Part shown: positions 21,031-27,447 of the stretch, one piece after another
Position numbering within the stretch: the stretch's first letter is position 1
How the letters are laid out: each line of letters begins with the position of its first letter
Virus record (IMG/VR): IMGVR_UViG_3300011113_000608
Coordinates: 1 to 29,446 of that record
Source: a virus
Reading direction: 5' to 3' (one strand)
Length of the DNA: 29,446 nucleotides
The notes under the pieces: generated by a model
What the model was told of the DNA's origin: nothing
The model's input: the letters and a program-made list of their open reading frames with translations, nothing else
Databases searched by the model: none
Program-made: the position numbers and the translations under genes

Positions 21031-21339
21031 ATGACAAATGCTCCATTGCCTATTGGTGGTACACACTTTGGTGCCATCATTGATTACAAGATCAAGTACG
21101 ATGACGTATGGCATGATCGCACCGTATACCTGGTGAACAAACAACATGCCATCAATTGGTTGACAGAGGATTGGGTAAGCCTATCCAAGGAACATTCCAC
21201 GGTACTGGTCAATGTTGAATTCGACCAGCTGGTCTGTTTCCCTGACATTGATCCTATCGATGTTACAGGATATGAAGATCCTACCGATGCTGACATGATA
21301 TTTAGTATGGATGTCAAACAGAATCTAATAAAATCCTAA
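21031..21339 (+). CDS. Unknown protein, 102 aa
   Basis: ATG 21031, no Shine-Dalgarno and no visible leader structure; the spacer before it is C-rich. The protein (MTNAPLPIGGTHFGAIIDYK ... QNLIKS) is acidic, with aromatic strands and the sequence CFPDIDPIDVTGYEDPTDAD near its end. No membrane span and no known family. Confidence 0.75.
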   Translation: MTNAPLPIGGTHFGAIIDYKIKYDDVWHDRTVYLVNKQHAINWLTEDWVSLSKEHSTVLVNVEFDQLVCFPDIDPIDVTGYEDPTDADMIFSMDVKQNLIKS

Positions 21340-21371
21340 GTTTATTAATCAAACCTTAACTTTCCCATCCA

Positions 21372-21575
21372 ATGTCTAACTCTGATCTGACTGTGCCTGA
21401 TGCCATAAGCTTGCGTCGTATTGAAGCGATGCGGTTCGTGGCATTAATGAAAGAATCCGCTGACCGTAATGGGATCGGATTCATTGGAGGCTTCATTGAT
21501 CCTGTCACTGGTGAGAAATTTACCATGACAAATATGAACGATGATAACATCCATCCACGCATCGAAGGTATCTAA
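21372..21575 (+). CDS. Unknown small protein, 67 aa
   Basis: ATG 21372 without a Shine-Dalgarno. A helix (DAISLRRIEAMRFVALMKES) is followed by a Gly-containing beta hairpin (GIGFIGGFIDPVTGEKFTMT) and an end rich in Asn and Asp. The stop lies one base before the next start, so the two genes are coupled. No family recognised. Confidence 0.75.
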   Translation: MSNSDLTVPDAISLRRIEAMRFVALMKESADRNGIGFIGGFIDPVTGEKFTMTNMNDDNIHPRIEGI

Positions 21576-21576
21576 A

Positions 21577-21777
21577 ATGACTCACGAGAAATCACTGTTT
21601 AACTTTGACAAGACTTGGAATGGTATTAACATCACAGAGAATGGCATCAAGTCATTTTCTAAATCATTCCAGTTAGGTCCATTGCAACTCACGCTAAATG
21701 CTCGTGGGTCAGGCGTCCATGCATCCATTGGATTGCCTGGTACTGGCCTAAGTAAACGCAACATAAAGATTCTGTAA
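21577..21777 (+). CDS. DUF4236-like small protein, 66 aa
   Basis: ATG 21577 follows the previous stop by one base, with AAGG about 8-9 nt upstream. The C-terminal half (KSFQLGPLQLTLNARGSGVH, then ASIGLPGTGLSKR) resembles DUF4236, whose consensus carries a repeated strand with S/G-V-x-x-S-x-G-x-P-G-x-G-x-S. DUF4236 proteins are short beta-rich proteins of unknown function found in bacteria and phages. Similarity is judged by eye. Confidence 0.6.
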   Translation: MTHEKSLFNFDKTWNGINITENGIKSFSKSFQLGPLQLTLNARGSGVHASIGLPGTGLSKRNIKIL

Positions 21778-21788
21778 CTAAGATGACT

Positions 21789-21817
21789 CGTCCTCAGGCA
21801 TGACGTTAAACTGCCTG
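21789..21817 (+). ncRNA. Element C2: H-type pseudoknot in 5' leader
   Basis: CGTC (21789-21792) pairs with GACG (21802-21805), and CAGGCA (21795-21800) with TGCCTG (21812-21817), so the second stem is one pair longer than in C1. Connectors CT, T and TTAAAC are identical to C1. The sequence after it up to the start codon is also similar to C1. Confidence 0.65.
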
Positions 21818-21838
21818 TGTCCCATCACAATTCAACTC

Positions 21839-22051
21839 ATGACCAGTACTGAGCTTTACCGCATGACCGAGACCATGACTAAGTACGGGGGCAAGTTCGT
21901 CAGTACTATGGCCGACGCTCTACGGTATGCTGATCCCACTAACCGGGGACGTATCTTAGATGCGTTTCCAGATCTAGTCCAACGCTATGGCCCTGGCTCT
22001 GCGTTCCAGCAGCCAGCGACTGTAGCTACGCAACAACTGCAGGAGGTTTGA
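21839..22051 (+). CDS. Unknown protein, 70 aa
   Basis: ATG 21839 (MTSTELYRMTETMTKYGG) is used; an in-frame ATG at 21800 lies inside the pseudoknot. The protein is helical with Asp/Arg-rich stretches (TMADALRYADPTNRGRILDA) and a Gln-rich end (QPATVATQQLQEV). The last codons overlap the strong AGGAGG of the next gene. Not recognised. Confidence 0.7.
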   Translation: MTSTELYRMTETMTKYGGKFVSTMADALRYADPTNRGRILDAFPDLVQRYGPGSAFQQPATVATQQLQEV

Positions 22052-22053
22052 TC

Positions 22054-22299
22054 ATGATCATTGAAAACATTGATGTCACTCCATTAGATGGCGACTACTT
22101 TATCTATGTGGAGGCATGGATCGATGACAGGATTCAAGTAAGTCCTGCCACATGGGAGGAACCAGCAGAGTTCAAGCCTGGCCTATGCCATGCTAACTTT
22201 GTTGTAGAGGATCAACCTCCCACTGACCCAGACAAACTCGAAGCCTGGGTACGTGAACAAGACATTGACTGGATTGATGTTGACCTATCGGAGATCTAA
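22054..22299 (+). CDS. Unknown acidic protein, 81 aa
   Basis: ATG 22054 has the consensus AGGAGG (22041-22046) 7 nt upstream, the best ribosome-binding site of the right half. The protein is acidic and probably beta-rich (MIIENIDVTPLDGDYFIYVE, then AWIDDRIQVSPATW) with a C-terminal helix (DKLEAWVREQDIDWIDVDLS). No family recognised. Confidence 0.75.
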   Translation: MIIENIDVTPLDGDYFIYVEAWIDDRIQVSPATWEEPAEFKPGLCHANFVVEDQPPTDPDKLEAWVREQDIDWIDVDLSEI

Positions 22300-22303
22300 C
22301 AAA

Positions 22304-22477
22304 ATGATTGGATTCATTATTGAGTTTAGGCCTTGGTATCTTGTCTTCCGTGGGCCACGGGGACGTATATACCTAGCCTTTGGATTTGCTAAACGCTTAC
22401 CTAAGCTAAGCAAGTTCCATGCAACGCTTTATGATAGGTACCAAGAGCGTATGCAATTTGGTATCGAATACGATTAG
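22304..22477 (+). CDS. Small basic aromatic protein, 57 aa
   Basis: ATG 22304 is four nt after the previous stop, with GGAG about 11 nt upstream. The product (MIGFIIEFRPWYLVFRGPRG ... QFGIEYD) is rich in Phe, Tyr and Arg, suggesting a compact beta sheet with a basic face, possibly nucleic-acid binding. No known family. Confidence 0.7.
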   Translation: MIGFIIEFRPWYLVFRGPRGRIYLAFGFAKRLPKLSKFHATLYDRYQERMQFGIEYD

Positions 22478-22481
22478 GTCC

Positions 22482-22508
22482 ACGTCCTAAGCAAGACGTT
22501 AAACTGCT
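22482..22508 (+). ncRNA. Element C3: H-type pseudoknot in 5' leader
   Basis: ACGTC (22482-22486) pairs with GACGT (22495-22499), and AGCA (22490-22493) with TGCT (22505-22508). A G-C pair of the second stem in C1/C2 is here A-T, a compensatory change. Connectors CT and TTAAAC are kept. It leads the PcfJ-like gene, which starts 22 nt later without a Shine-Dalgarno. Confidence 0.65.
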
Positions 22509-22529
22509 ACTCATTTATTATTCATTCAC

Positions 22530-24224
22530 ATGCAATTCCAACTGCCTGCTAACCTGCGCACAGAACTATTGGCTTATGATCCAAAGTCAAAAGCTTTGGC
22601 TAAAGCTATTGCTACTGCAAACAAACCTAAGAAACAACGCACTCATCTTGGCTTGCCTGATGATATCATCCCTGCACATATCATTACACCTAATGATTTA
22701 CTTGCAGCAGTAACTGCTATTAACCAAGTGGAAATGCCATATCGTTACCATACTTTTAGTATTGATACAAAAGATATGATAGCTACAAAGAAACTTAAAG
22801 CTGTTGTATACCACTACGAATCTTTGTGGATTGCAGCATGGTTACCTAATGCAGGCGAAGACTATATCTATGGGTTTACTTATGCATTCAAGAATACAGA
22901 AACTGTACGCAAACAGATATACATTAGAGACATAGATATAAAAGATACTATTATTAAAAAGTATGGACGTATGGAGTTTAATGTCTACACACAATTTGTA
23001 ACAGCGGAAGATGTATTTAATGGATGTCAATCACACTATTGGGAGCATGGCAACTTCAAAGGATATAATGCAAAAGGCAGAGAGATGAGGCCAAGTGTAA
23101 TACAACCATTCAGAGAAGCCATTATAAATTCAATACCTACTTATACTGATGGTGGTATATGGGACAGAATAGATGCAGCTCAAAATAATTACTATGAATT
23201 ATTACACTTGCGTTATGAGGCAATACCAAAAAATCAAAACATTGTGCCTAGCTTTGAATTGTATATGGAAATACTAAAGGCAAAGTATCCTCAAGATTCA
23301 GATACACCATTTACTGTTATACAAGAGAAACTTAGTAAGCCATGGTTTAAACGTTACATCAATGAACAGTGTCAATTAATTATTAATACGTTTAATAATC
23401 CAGCCACTAAGTCCAAGAAAGAAATTAATTCTATACACAAAAGACTTATGCATACTTTGACTTGGATTTTAGATATCCTTAGTATATATCCTGACTGCCC
23501 TATGGATTATTTACAGACTGGTATACAAACTAATATGTTTTTATTTCTTAAACGTATCTATTCACTAGTCTATTACAGAACTGATTCGTTAACAAAAAAA
23601 TGGCTAGCAACCAACCTGCCAGTAGCATCATTATTTAATATGCTAAACAAATATATAGAAGATGAAAAGTCAAATATTAGATATAAAGATAGTCAAACGG
23701 ATTGTTATATGCTTTCATTTTATTCGCTTATAGATACCATGGACATGATTGATAGTGTATTAACTAAAGGCAAGGAGATTGCTCCACCTAAGCGTTGGCG
23801 TTACGCTGAGTTTCATGATCATGTACAAGCAGAAGCCTGGAAGATAACTAACCCAAACCAAAAACTACCACAGGATTTATTCCCTGTTCCTGTTAAAGTA
23901 AAACTTGATGATGAGTCCTGGATATTTATTCAACCCATAGATACTCATCAGCTTGCACAATGGGGGCAAGCAGTACGTAACTGTGTGGGCGTATCATCAA
24001 CATACGCCAATGCTGTTAAAGATAAGAAACAATTCATTGTCTTATGTATGGTTGATAACAAGCCTGTATTTACAATACAACTCAAAGTATCCAATGGCAT
24101 CATGCATGTAGAACAGATTTCAGGACCAAGTAACAAATCATTAACATCTATAGAACGTGAGAAGTATCAAGGTATATTTCAAGAAGCTTTACAGATCCGT
24201 GAGAAAGACCTAGTATCTAACTGA
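22530..24224 (+). CDS. PcfJ-like protein, 564 aa
   Basis: The C-terminal ~120 residues carry the PcfJ-like pattern: HQLAQWGQAVRNCVGVSSTY, then FIVLCMVDNKPVFTIQL, then HVEQISGPSNKSL. That is a helix ending in R-N-C-V-G, a two-stranded segment, and a Q-x-x-G-x-x-N-like motif. The family was named from a conjugative plasmid gene and is common in phages and plasmids; its biochemical role is not known to me. The N-terminal ~400 residues are helical and mostly unrecognised. The gene is visibly more AT-rich than the genes before it, which may point to separate acquisition. It is the largest gene of the accessory block. Confidence 0.7.
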   Translation: MQFQLPANLRTELLAYDPKSKALAKAIATANKPKKQRTHLGLPDDIIPAHIITPNDLLAAVTAINQVEMPYRYHTFSIDTKDMIATKKLKAVVYHYESLWIAAWLPNAGEDYIYGFTYAFKNTETVRKQIYIRDIDIKDTIIKKYGRMEFNVYTQFVTAEDVFNGCQSHYWEHGNFKGYNAKGREMRPSVIQPFREAIINSIPTYTDGGIWDRIDAAQNNYYELLHLRYEAIPKNQNIVPSFELYMEILKAKYPQDSDTPFTVIQEKLSKPWFKRYINEQCQLIINTFNNPATKSKKEINSIHKRLMHTLTWILDILSIYPDCPMDYLQTGIQTNMFLFLKRIYSLVYYRTDSLTKKWLATNLPVASLFNMLNKYIEDEKSNIRYKDSQTDCYMLSFYSLIDTMDMIDSVLTKGKEIAPPKRWRYAEFHDHVQAEAWKITNPNQKLPQDLFPVPVKVKLDDESWIFIQPIDTHQLAQWGQAVRNCVGVSSTYANAVKDKKQFIVLCMVDNKPVFTIQLKVSNGIMHVEQISGPSNKSLTSIEREKYQGIFQEALQIREKDLVSN

Positions 24225-24231
24225 TCAATCA

Positions 24232-24266
24232 CTGGGCAGTTAGGGCTAACCTGGCGTAAGTCCCAG
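24232..24266 (+). ncRNA. Element D2: two-stem RNA with CA/GTAAGT internal loop
   Basis: Outer stem CTGGG (24232-24236) / CCCAG (24262-24266); CA; inner stem GTTAG (24239-24243) / CTGGC (24251-24255) with two G-T pairs and the loop GGCTAAC; then GTAAGT (24256-24261). Same plan as D1 with both stems changed. It sits between the PcfJ-like gene and the gene at 24283. Confidence 0.6.
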
Positions 24267-24282
24267 ACTACGTTTTTATCTC

Positions 24283-24495
24283 ATGGCACAAAACTACACC
24301 AATGATCAACTGCTAGCTATGGCTATGGGAAACCTTGGTACTTTTATTGAAACAAATACAAGACATTACATTCTTGTAGAAGATGATCCACGTAATGAAG
24401 AAGACTCCGACACATGGTCTTATGGTACTGAACCAGTACCTGGTGACCAGGCCTGGAAGACAGGTGCAATTAAAGTTGATGCAGTTGAAGTATAA
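24283..24495 (+). CDS. Unknown acidic protein, 70 aa
   Basis: ATG 24283 follows element D2 by 16 nt; no Shine-Dalgarno. The protein (MAQNYTNDQLLAMAMGNLGT ... KVDAVEV) has an N-terminal helix and an acidic, Asp/Glu/Trp-rich remainder (EDDPRNEEDSDTWSYG). No motif known. It overlaps the next gene by one base (TAATG). Confidence 0.75.
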   Translation: MAQNYTNDQLLAMAMGNLGTFIETNTRHYILVEDDPRNEEDSDTWSYGTEPVPGDQAWKTGAIKVDAVEV

Positions 24496-24668
24496 TGACT
24501 AAAGAATTACTTGATCAAGCTTATGCACTTTGCAACAAACTTGAAAAGTTGTGCTGGCAAACAGCAATAAAGCAAGACAAACCATTGTATAACAAATACA
24601 AACAACTAGAATATAAATCTTGGATTCGTTATGAACGGCGTTTTAAAAAGTATAAAAGAAATAATTAA
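24495..24668 (+). CDS. Small basic helical protein, 57 aa
   Basis: Begins ATGACTAAA at a TAATG overlap with the previous gene and runs to TAA 24668. The product is a charged helix (MTKELLDQAYALCNKLEKLC) with a very basic end (SWIRYERRFKKYKRNN), likely to bind nucleic acid or an acidic partner. Its end overlaps the next gene by 38 nt in another frame. The ATGACTAA start, shared with many genes further right, supports it. Confidence 0.6.
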   Translation: MTKELLDQAYALCNKLEKLCWQTAIKQDKPLYNKYKQLEYKSWIRYERRFKKYKRNN

Positions 24669-25605
24669 TCCTGCTCGTTCTTCTATTACAAAAGAAGAAT
24701 TCTTTAACCAATTGTTTTCACAAGCAAAACAAAAATTTGTAATTGAACCTGAACCTATTATTACAAGACAAAATAACGGCGATTTAACACAAGCTTTACA
24801 TAGGTCTCAACAGTTTGCTCAACGTACATTACAACAACATATTGATACAGGAGCTTTAGAATTTGATCATATTTTTAGATCTATGGGGATTCATTCTAAT
24901 TTATCTGAAACATTAAGGTATCCAACAGTACATTATATATTAGAGCCAGGAGTTAATTATAAACGCCAACATAAACTACCTCAAAATCAAACTCGCCCTA
25001 CCATAGAATCACCTGGTACAATTCAAGAATTTATAGGATTCAAAGATACACCAATGATGGATTGGGATGTGGCTGGTCCTTATCATGCAGAACGCAATGC
25101 AACTATTAGACATTTAGGAGATGTAGAAGATCGTGTTCAAAACTATTTAGCACAAAGACCAGATGCAACAATTAAATTATATCAAACACCAGGGGGATAT
25201 CGTGCATTTGATTTAACAACAAGACAATCACCTATTCAATTTAATTCATCATTTGATTTATTAGATGTTGATCCAGACTATCGTATGATTTCACAACAAA
25301 GACCAAATGTTATTAAATATGAAGGAACAATTCCTGTGAATGATACAGAACGATTTAACGCTAGAATTAATCCTAAACTTAATCGTATTGACTGGGTTGC
25401 ACAACCTATTGCAGAAATTAAAAGAACACAATCTGTTGTTGATCCTGAAAGCATGCGACGCGTACGTATGTATCATGATGAACCTATTGAAAAAAATTTT
25501 TTAACAGGTCAAGCACAAACTGCAGGCATTGAAAAAGTTAAAGAAAATTTACCGACTGCTTCACGTTTTCTTCAAGAACAAATTAAATCTTACTTAGGTT
25601 TGTAA
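24631..25605 (+). CDS. Unknown protein with weak primase-like motifs, 324 aa
   Basis: Not recognised with confidence. The central part holds MMDWDVAGPYHAER and, about 40 residues later, IKLYQTPGGYRAFDLTT. An acidic D-x-D strand followed by a y-x-T-x-x-G-x-R/H strand is also seen in archaeo-eukaryotic primase-like domains, but the match is loose and a third motif is not evident. The N-terminal 100 residues are helical (FNQLFSQAKQKFVIEPEPII). The gene is strongly AT-rich compared with its downstream neighbour. Start ATG 24631 overlaps the previous gene by 38 nt and lacks a Shine-Dalgarno. Confidence 0.7.
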   Translation: MNGVLKSIKEIINPARSSITKEEFFNQLFSQAKQKFVIEPEPIITRQNNGDLTQALHRSQQFAQRTLQQHIDTGALEFDHIFRSMGIHSNLSETLRYPTVHYILEPGVNYKRQHKLPQNQTRPTIESPGTIQEFIGFKDTPMMDWDVAGPYHAERNATIRHLGDVEDRVQNYLAQRPDATIKLYQTPGGYRAFDLTTRQSPIQFNSSFDLLDVDPDYRMISQQRPNVIKYEGTIPVNDTERFNARINPKLNRIDWVAQPIAEIKRTQSVVDPESMRRVRMYHDEPIEKNFLTGQAQTAGIEKVKENLPTASRFLQEQIKSYLGL

Positions 25606-25615
25606 GGTACAATAG

Positions 25616-25649
25616 CTGGGCTCTAACCTTTTGGTTGGGTAAGCCCCAG
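25616..25649 (+). ncRNA. Element D3: two-stem RNA with CT/GTAAGC internal loop
   Basis: Outer stem CTGGG (25616-25620) / CCCAG (25645-25649); CT; inner stem CTAACC (25623-25628) / GGTTGG (25633-25638) with the loop TTTT; then GTAAGC (25639-25644). Same plan as D1 and D2. It lies 32 nt before the start of the gene at 25682. Confidence 0.6.
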
Positions 25650-25681
25650 GCTTTAGACTACTCATCCACTGCACTTAACTT

Positions 25682-26047
25682 ATGTCAATTCTATCTTGCT
25701 TTAGTGGCCTTATTCCACAAGTCCATGCCTACATGGATGATGACAAACGCTATAACCTAGGTGCAACCTGGATTGATAGCGAAGGATTAACTGACACTCA
25801 CAATCTAGAGCTAAGGTATGTACGTAATTCAGAGCGGCTTGCGCTCCAGGGTCAGCCACAGCCTGATGGAAGTTGGGCCTATGTGGAAGCCAATGGTACG
25901 GTTCATACCATATCAGCTGCCCGTGCTCAGGCATTTATGGATAAGACCCATGAGCATGCAACGATTATGTGTCAAATGCTTGATCGCCTTAAGGAGAAGG
26001 GCATGGTAGGTGAGACTCACGAGACTCAGGCTGTACCTGTAACATAA
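25682..26047 (+). CDS. Unknown protein, 121 aa
   Basis: ATG 25682, no Shine-Dalgarno, downstream of element D3. It has a short hydrophobic start (MSILSCFSGLIPQVHAYM), a strand-rich centre (LELRYVRNSERLALQGQPQP, then DGSWAYVEANGTVHTI) and a C-terminal helix (HATIMCQMLDRLKEKG). The start is too short and polar for a clear signal peptide. It is the last gene before a strong terminator, so the accessory transcript ends here. No family recognised. Confidence 0.75.
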   Translation: MSILSCFSGLIPQVHAYMDDDKRYNLGATWIDSEGLTDTHNLELRYVRNSERLALQGQPQPDGSWAYVEANGTVHTISAARAQAFMDKTHEHATIMCQMLDRLKEKGMVGETHETQAVPVT

Positions 26048-26055
26048 TATTAAAT

Positions 26056-26090
26056 AAAACTAAGGTCAGTCAACCACTGGCCTTAGTTTT
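26056..26090 (+). terminator. Strong intrinsic terminator, 15-bp stem
   Basis: AAAACTAAGGTCAGT (26056-26070) pairs along its full length (one T-G pair) with 26076-26090, closing the 5-nt loop CAACC; the 3' strand ends in TTTT. The symmetry, A-run on one side and T-run on the other, would let it work on both strands. It separates the accessory operon from the coupled chain that follows. Confidence 0.9.
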
Positions 26091-26139
26091 ACTATACTAT
26101 CCTTGTTCATTCATTCAACATGACTAACTAACAACCGAT

Positions 26140-26170
26140 CGACAATAAGGCTGAGTCGTTAACCCTGCCT
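26140..26170 (+). ncRNA. Element C4: diverged H-type pseudoknot
   Basis: CGAC (26140-26143) pairs with GTCG (26155-26158), and AGGC (26148-26151) with GCCT (26167-26170). The loop TTAACCCT resembles TTAAAC of C1-C3. The first stem is CGAC/GTCG where the other copies have CGTC/GACG, a compensatory change. It leads the gene at 26198, after the terminator. Confidence 0.5.
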
Positions 26171-26197
26171 GTTCTTTGATCCTTTTTCTTTACAACA

Positions 26198-26512
26198 ATG
26201 GAAGCTTCTGTGTCCAACATTCAAATCAACGGCGTTGACTGTGTTCGCGCTGATTCTGCTCCTGCTGCTCAGCCCAATGGCAACCGCGCTGTGGTGGTAG
26301 TGGATCGTGGCTGGATTTTTGCTGGTGATGTGACCAGGGGAGATGGCCGCATCCGACTAAGCCGTGCGTTGCATGTATTCAAATGGGAATCCATTGGATT
26401 TGCCAAGATGGTTGAAACGGCAAAGGCTGATCTGCGCGCAATTGCTGATGTGGATATTCCTGCTGGCGCAGAGATTTTCTGTGTACCAGTTTCTGAAAAC
26501 TGGGGGCTGTGA
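26198..26512 (+). CDS. DUF6948-like protein, 104 aa
   Basis: First gene after the terminator; ATG 26198 lacks a Shine-Dalgarno and follows a pyrimidine-rich leader. The sequence has a strand pair (RAVVVVDRGWIFAGDVTRGD), an arginine strand (RIRLSRALHVFKWESIGFAK), a helix and the ending IPAGAEIFCVPVSENWGL. This order recalls DUF6948, a beta-rich phage and bacterial domain of unknown function; judged by eye. The stop shares a base with the next start (TGATG). Confidence 0.55.
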   Translation: MEASVSNIQINGVDCVRADSAPAAQPNGNRAVVVVDRGWIFAGDVTRGDGRIRLSRALHVFKWESIGFAKMVETAKADLRAIADVDIPAGAEIFCVPVSENWGL

Positions 26513-26577
26513 TGTTCCGACCAGTTGGTGACGGCTGGGGCACGTGTTCGCCCTATCGTGGCAAACGGGTTGAATGA
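26512..26577 (+). CDS. Minimal paralog of the Gly-Tyr proteins, 21 aa
   Basis: A 22-codon gene between overlapping starts (TGATG before, ATGA after). The peptide MFRPVGDGWGTCSPYRGKRV-E has exactly the conserved ends of the next two genes (RPVG at the start, GTCSPYRG-RVE at the end) without their Gly-Tyr insert. Shared ends and the coupled position are the reasons for calling so short a gene. It could be the ancestor or a collapsed form of the other two. Function unknown. Confidence 0.6.
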   Translation: MFRPVGDGWGTCSPYRGKRVE

Positions 26578-26858
26578 CTAAACTGTTCCGACCAGTTGGC
26601 TACGGCAACGGCTATGGCTACGGCTACGGCTACGGCAACGGCCACGGCTACGGCTACGGCTACGGCAACGGCTATGGCTATGGCAACGGCTACGACACCG
26701 GCTACGGCTACGGCAACGGCTACGGCAACGGCTACGGCACCGGCAACGGCAACGGCCACGGTTACGGCAACGGCGGTAGCTATGGCAACGGCTACGGCAG
26801 TGGCCAAGGCACCGGCTTTGGCACATGTTCGCCTCACCGCAACAGGAGGGTTGAATGA
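26574..26858 (+). CDS. Gly-Tyr-Asn repeat protein, 94 aa
   Basis: ATGA overlap start. The ends MTKLFRPVG and GTCSPHRNRRVE are conserved with the flanking paralogs. Between them lie about 70 residues of GYG, GNG and GHG repeats (for example GYGNGYGYGYGYGNGHGYG), a low-complexity sequence of Gly alternating with Tyr, Asn, His or Ser. The insert is GC-rich and made of GGCTAC/GGCAAC hexamers. Such sequences are disordered and can self-associate; no enzyme activity is likely. The single Cys near the C-terminus is shared by all three paralogs. Confidence 0.75.
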   Translation: MTKLFRPVGYGNGYGYGYGYGNGHGYGYGYGNGYGYGNGYDTGYGYGNGYGNGYGTGNGNGHGYGNGGSYGNGYGSGQGTGFGTCSPHRNRRVE

Positions 26859-27030
26859 CTAAACTGTCCAGGCCAGTTGGCACCGGCCGAGGCAACGGCT
26901 ATGGCTACGGCTACGGCACCGGCTACGGCGACGGCTACGGCTACGGCTACGGCACCGGCTACGGCGACGGCGACGGCAACGGCTACGGCTACGGCTGGGG
27001 CGACGGCTACGGTAACGGCCAAGGCAGTGG
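26590..27030 (+). repeat. GGCTAC/GGCAAC hexamer repeats within two genes
   Basis: Degenerate hexamer repeats spell Gly-Tyr and Gly-Asn in the two paralogous genes (about 26590-26820 and 26885-27030), separated by the non-repetitive gene ends. Open frames on the other strand and in other frames here (Ala-Val and Ala-Thr repeats) are by-products of the repeat. Confidence 0.85.
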
Positions 27031-27073
27031 CTTTGGCACCTGTTCACCGCATCGTGGCAGGAGGGTTGAATGA
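26855..27073 (+). CDS. Gly-Tyr-Asp repeat protein, 72 aa
   Basis: Third tandem paralog, starting at an ATGA overlap with GGAGGG a few bases upstream. The ends MTKLSRPVG and GTCSPHRGRRVE match the other two. The repeat is shorter than in the preceding copy and includes Asp and Trp (GYGDGYGYGYGTGYGDGDGN, GYGWGDGYG). The charge is therefore more acidic than in the second copy. The size series 21, 94 and 72 residues indicates rapid change in repeat number. Confidence 0.75.
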   Translation: MTKLSRPVGTGRGNGYGYGYGTGYGDGYGYGYGTGYGDGDGNGYGYGWGDGYGNGQGSGFGTCSPHRGRRVE

Positions 27074-27447
27074 CTAAATTCACTGAACCACAAATGACTA
27101 ACCAACAACACACGATCACTCCACCGCCGGCGCTAATCAACCAGTGGCTGGGCGAGTTTTTTGGCTGCACTGTTAATGGCATAACCGACTCGGATAGATA
27201 TCTCGCCACCAAAGCCGCTTGCTGGGGTGCTGACCAGGAGCTAGAGGCTTGCGTGGAATGGCTACAGGATCCTGACCTAAACGTGGATACTTATAAGCTC
27301 CGCACCGCCCGCCGCCCCAAGCCGCCGAGCCTGCAGAACCAGGCTTATGACGCATTAGACACCTACATCTACGGCGAACCTGATCCCAAGGACAAGGAAC
27401 GCACGTACAACATCATCCGCAAAGCACTGGAGACACTCAATGACTAA
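27070..27447 (+). CDS. Unknown protein, 125 aa, paralog of the 117-aa protein at 27634
   Basis: ATG 27070 (ATGACTAAA) overlaps the previous stop and has GGAGGG 5 nt upstream. The core AACWGADQELEACVEWL, followed by RRPKPPSLQNQA, also appears in the gene at 27634 (AAQWGANEELEACCEYL, then CRPKPPSLNDMA), so the two are paralogs. Both end in a helix (YNIIRKALETLND). I recall similar small proteins in Synechococcus phages; their function is unknown. Confidence 0.75.
   Translation: MTKFTEPQMTNQQHTITPPPALINQWLGEFFGCTVNGITDSDRYLATKAACWGADQELEACVEWLQDPDLNVDTYKLRTARRPKPPSLQNQAYDALDTYIYGEPDPKDKERTYNIIRKALETLND

Noticed and set aside
26553-27022. Long open frames on the minus strand and in other plus frames encoding Ala-Val, Ala-Thr or Arg-Cys-Ser repeats
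   Set aside because: They are by-products of the GGCTAC/GGCAAC hexamer repeat. Only the Gly-Tyr frame has conserved ends and coupled starts.
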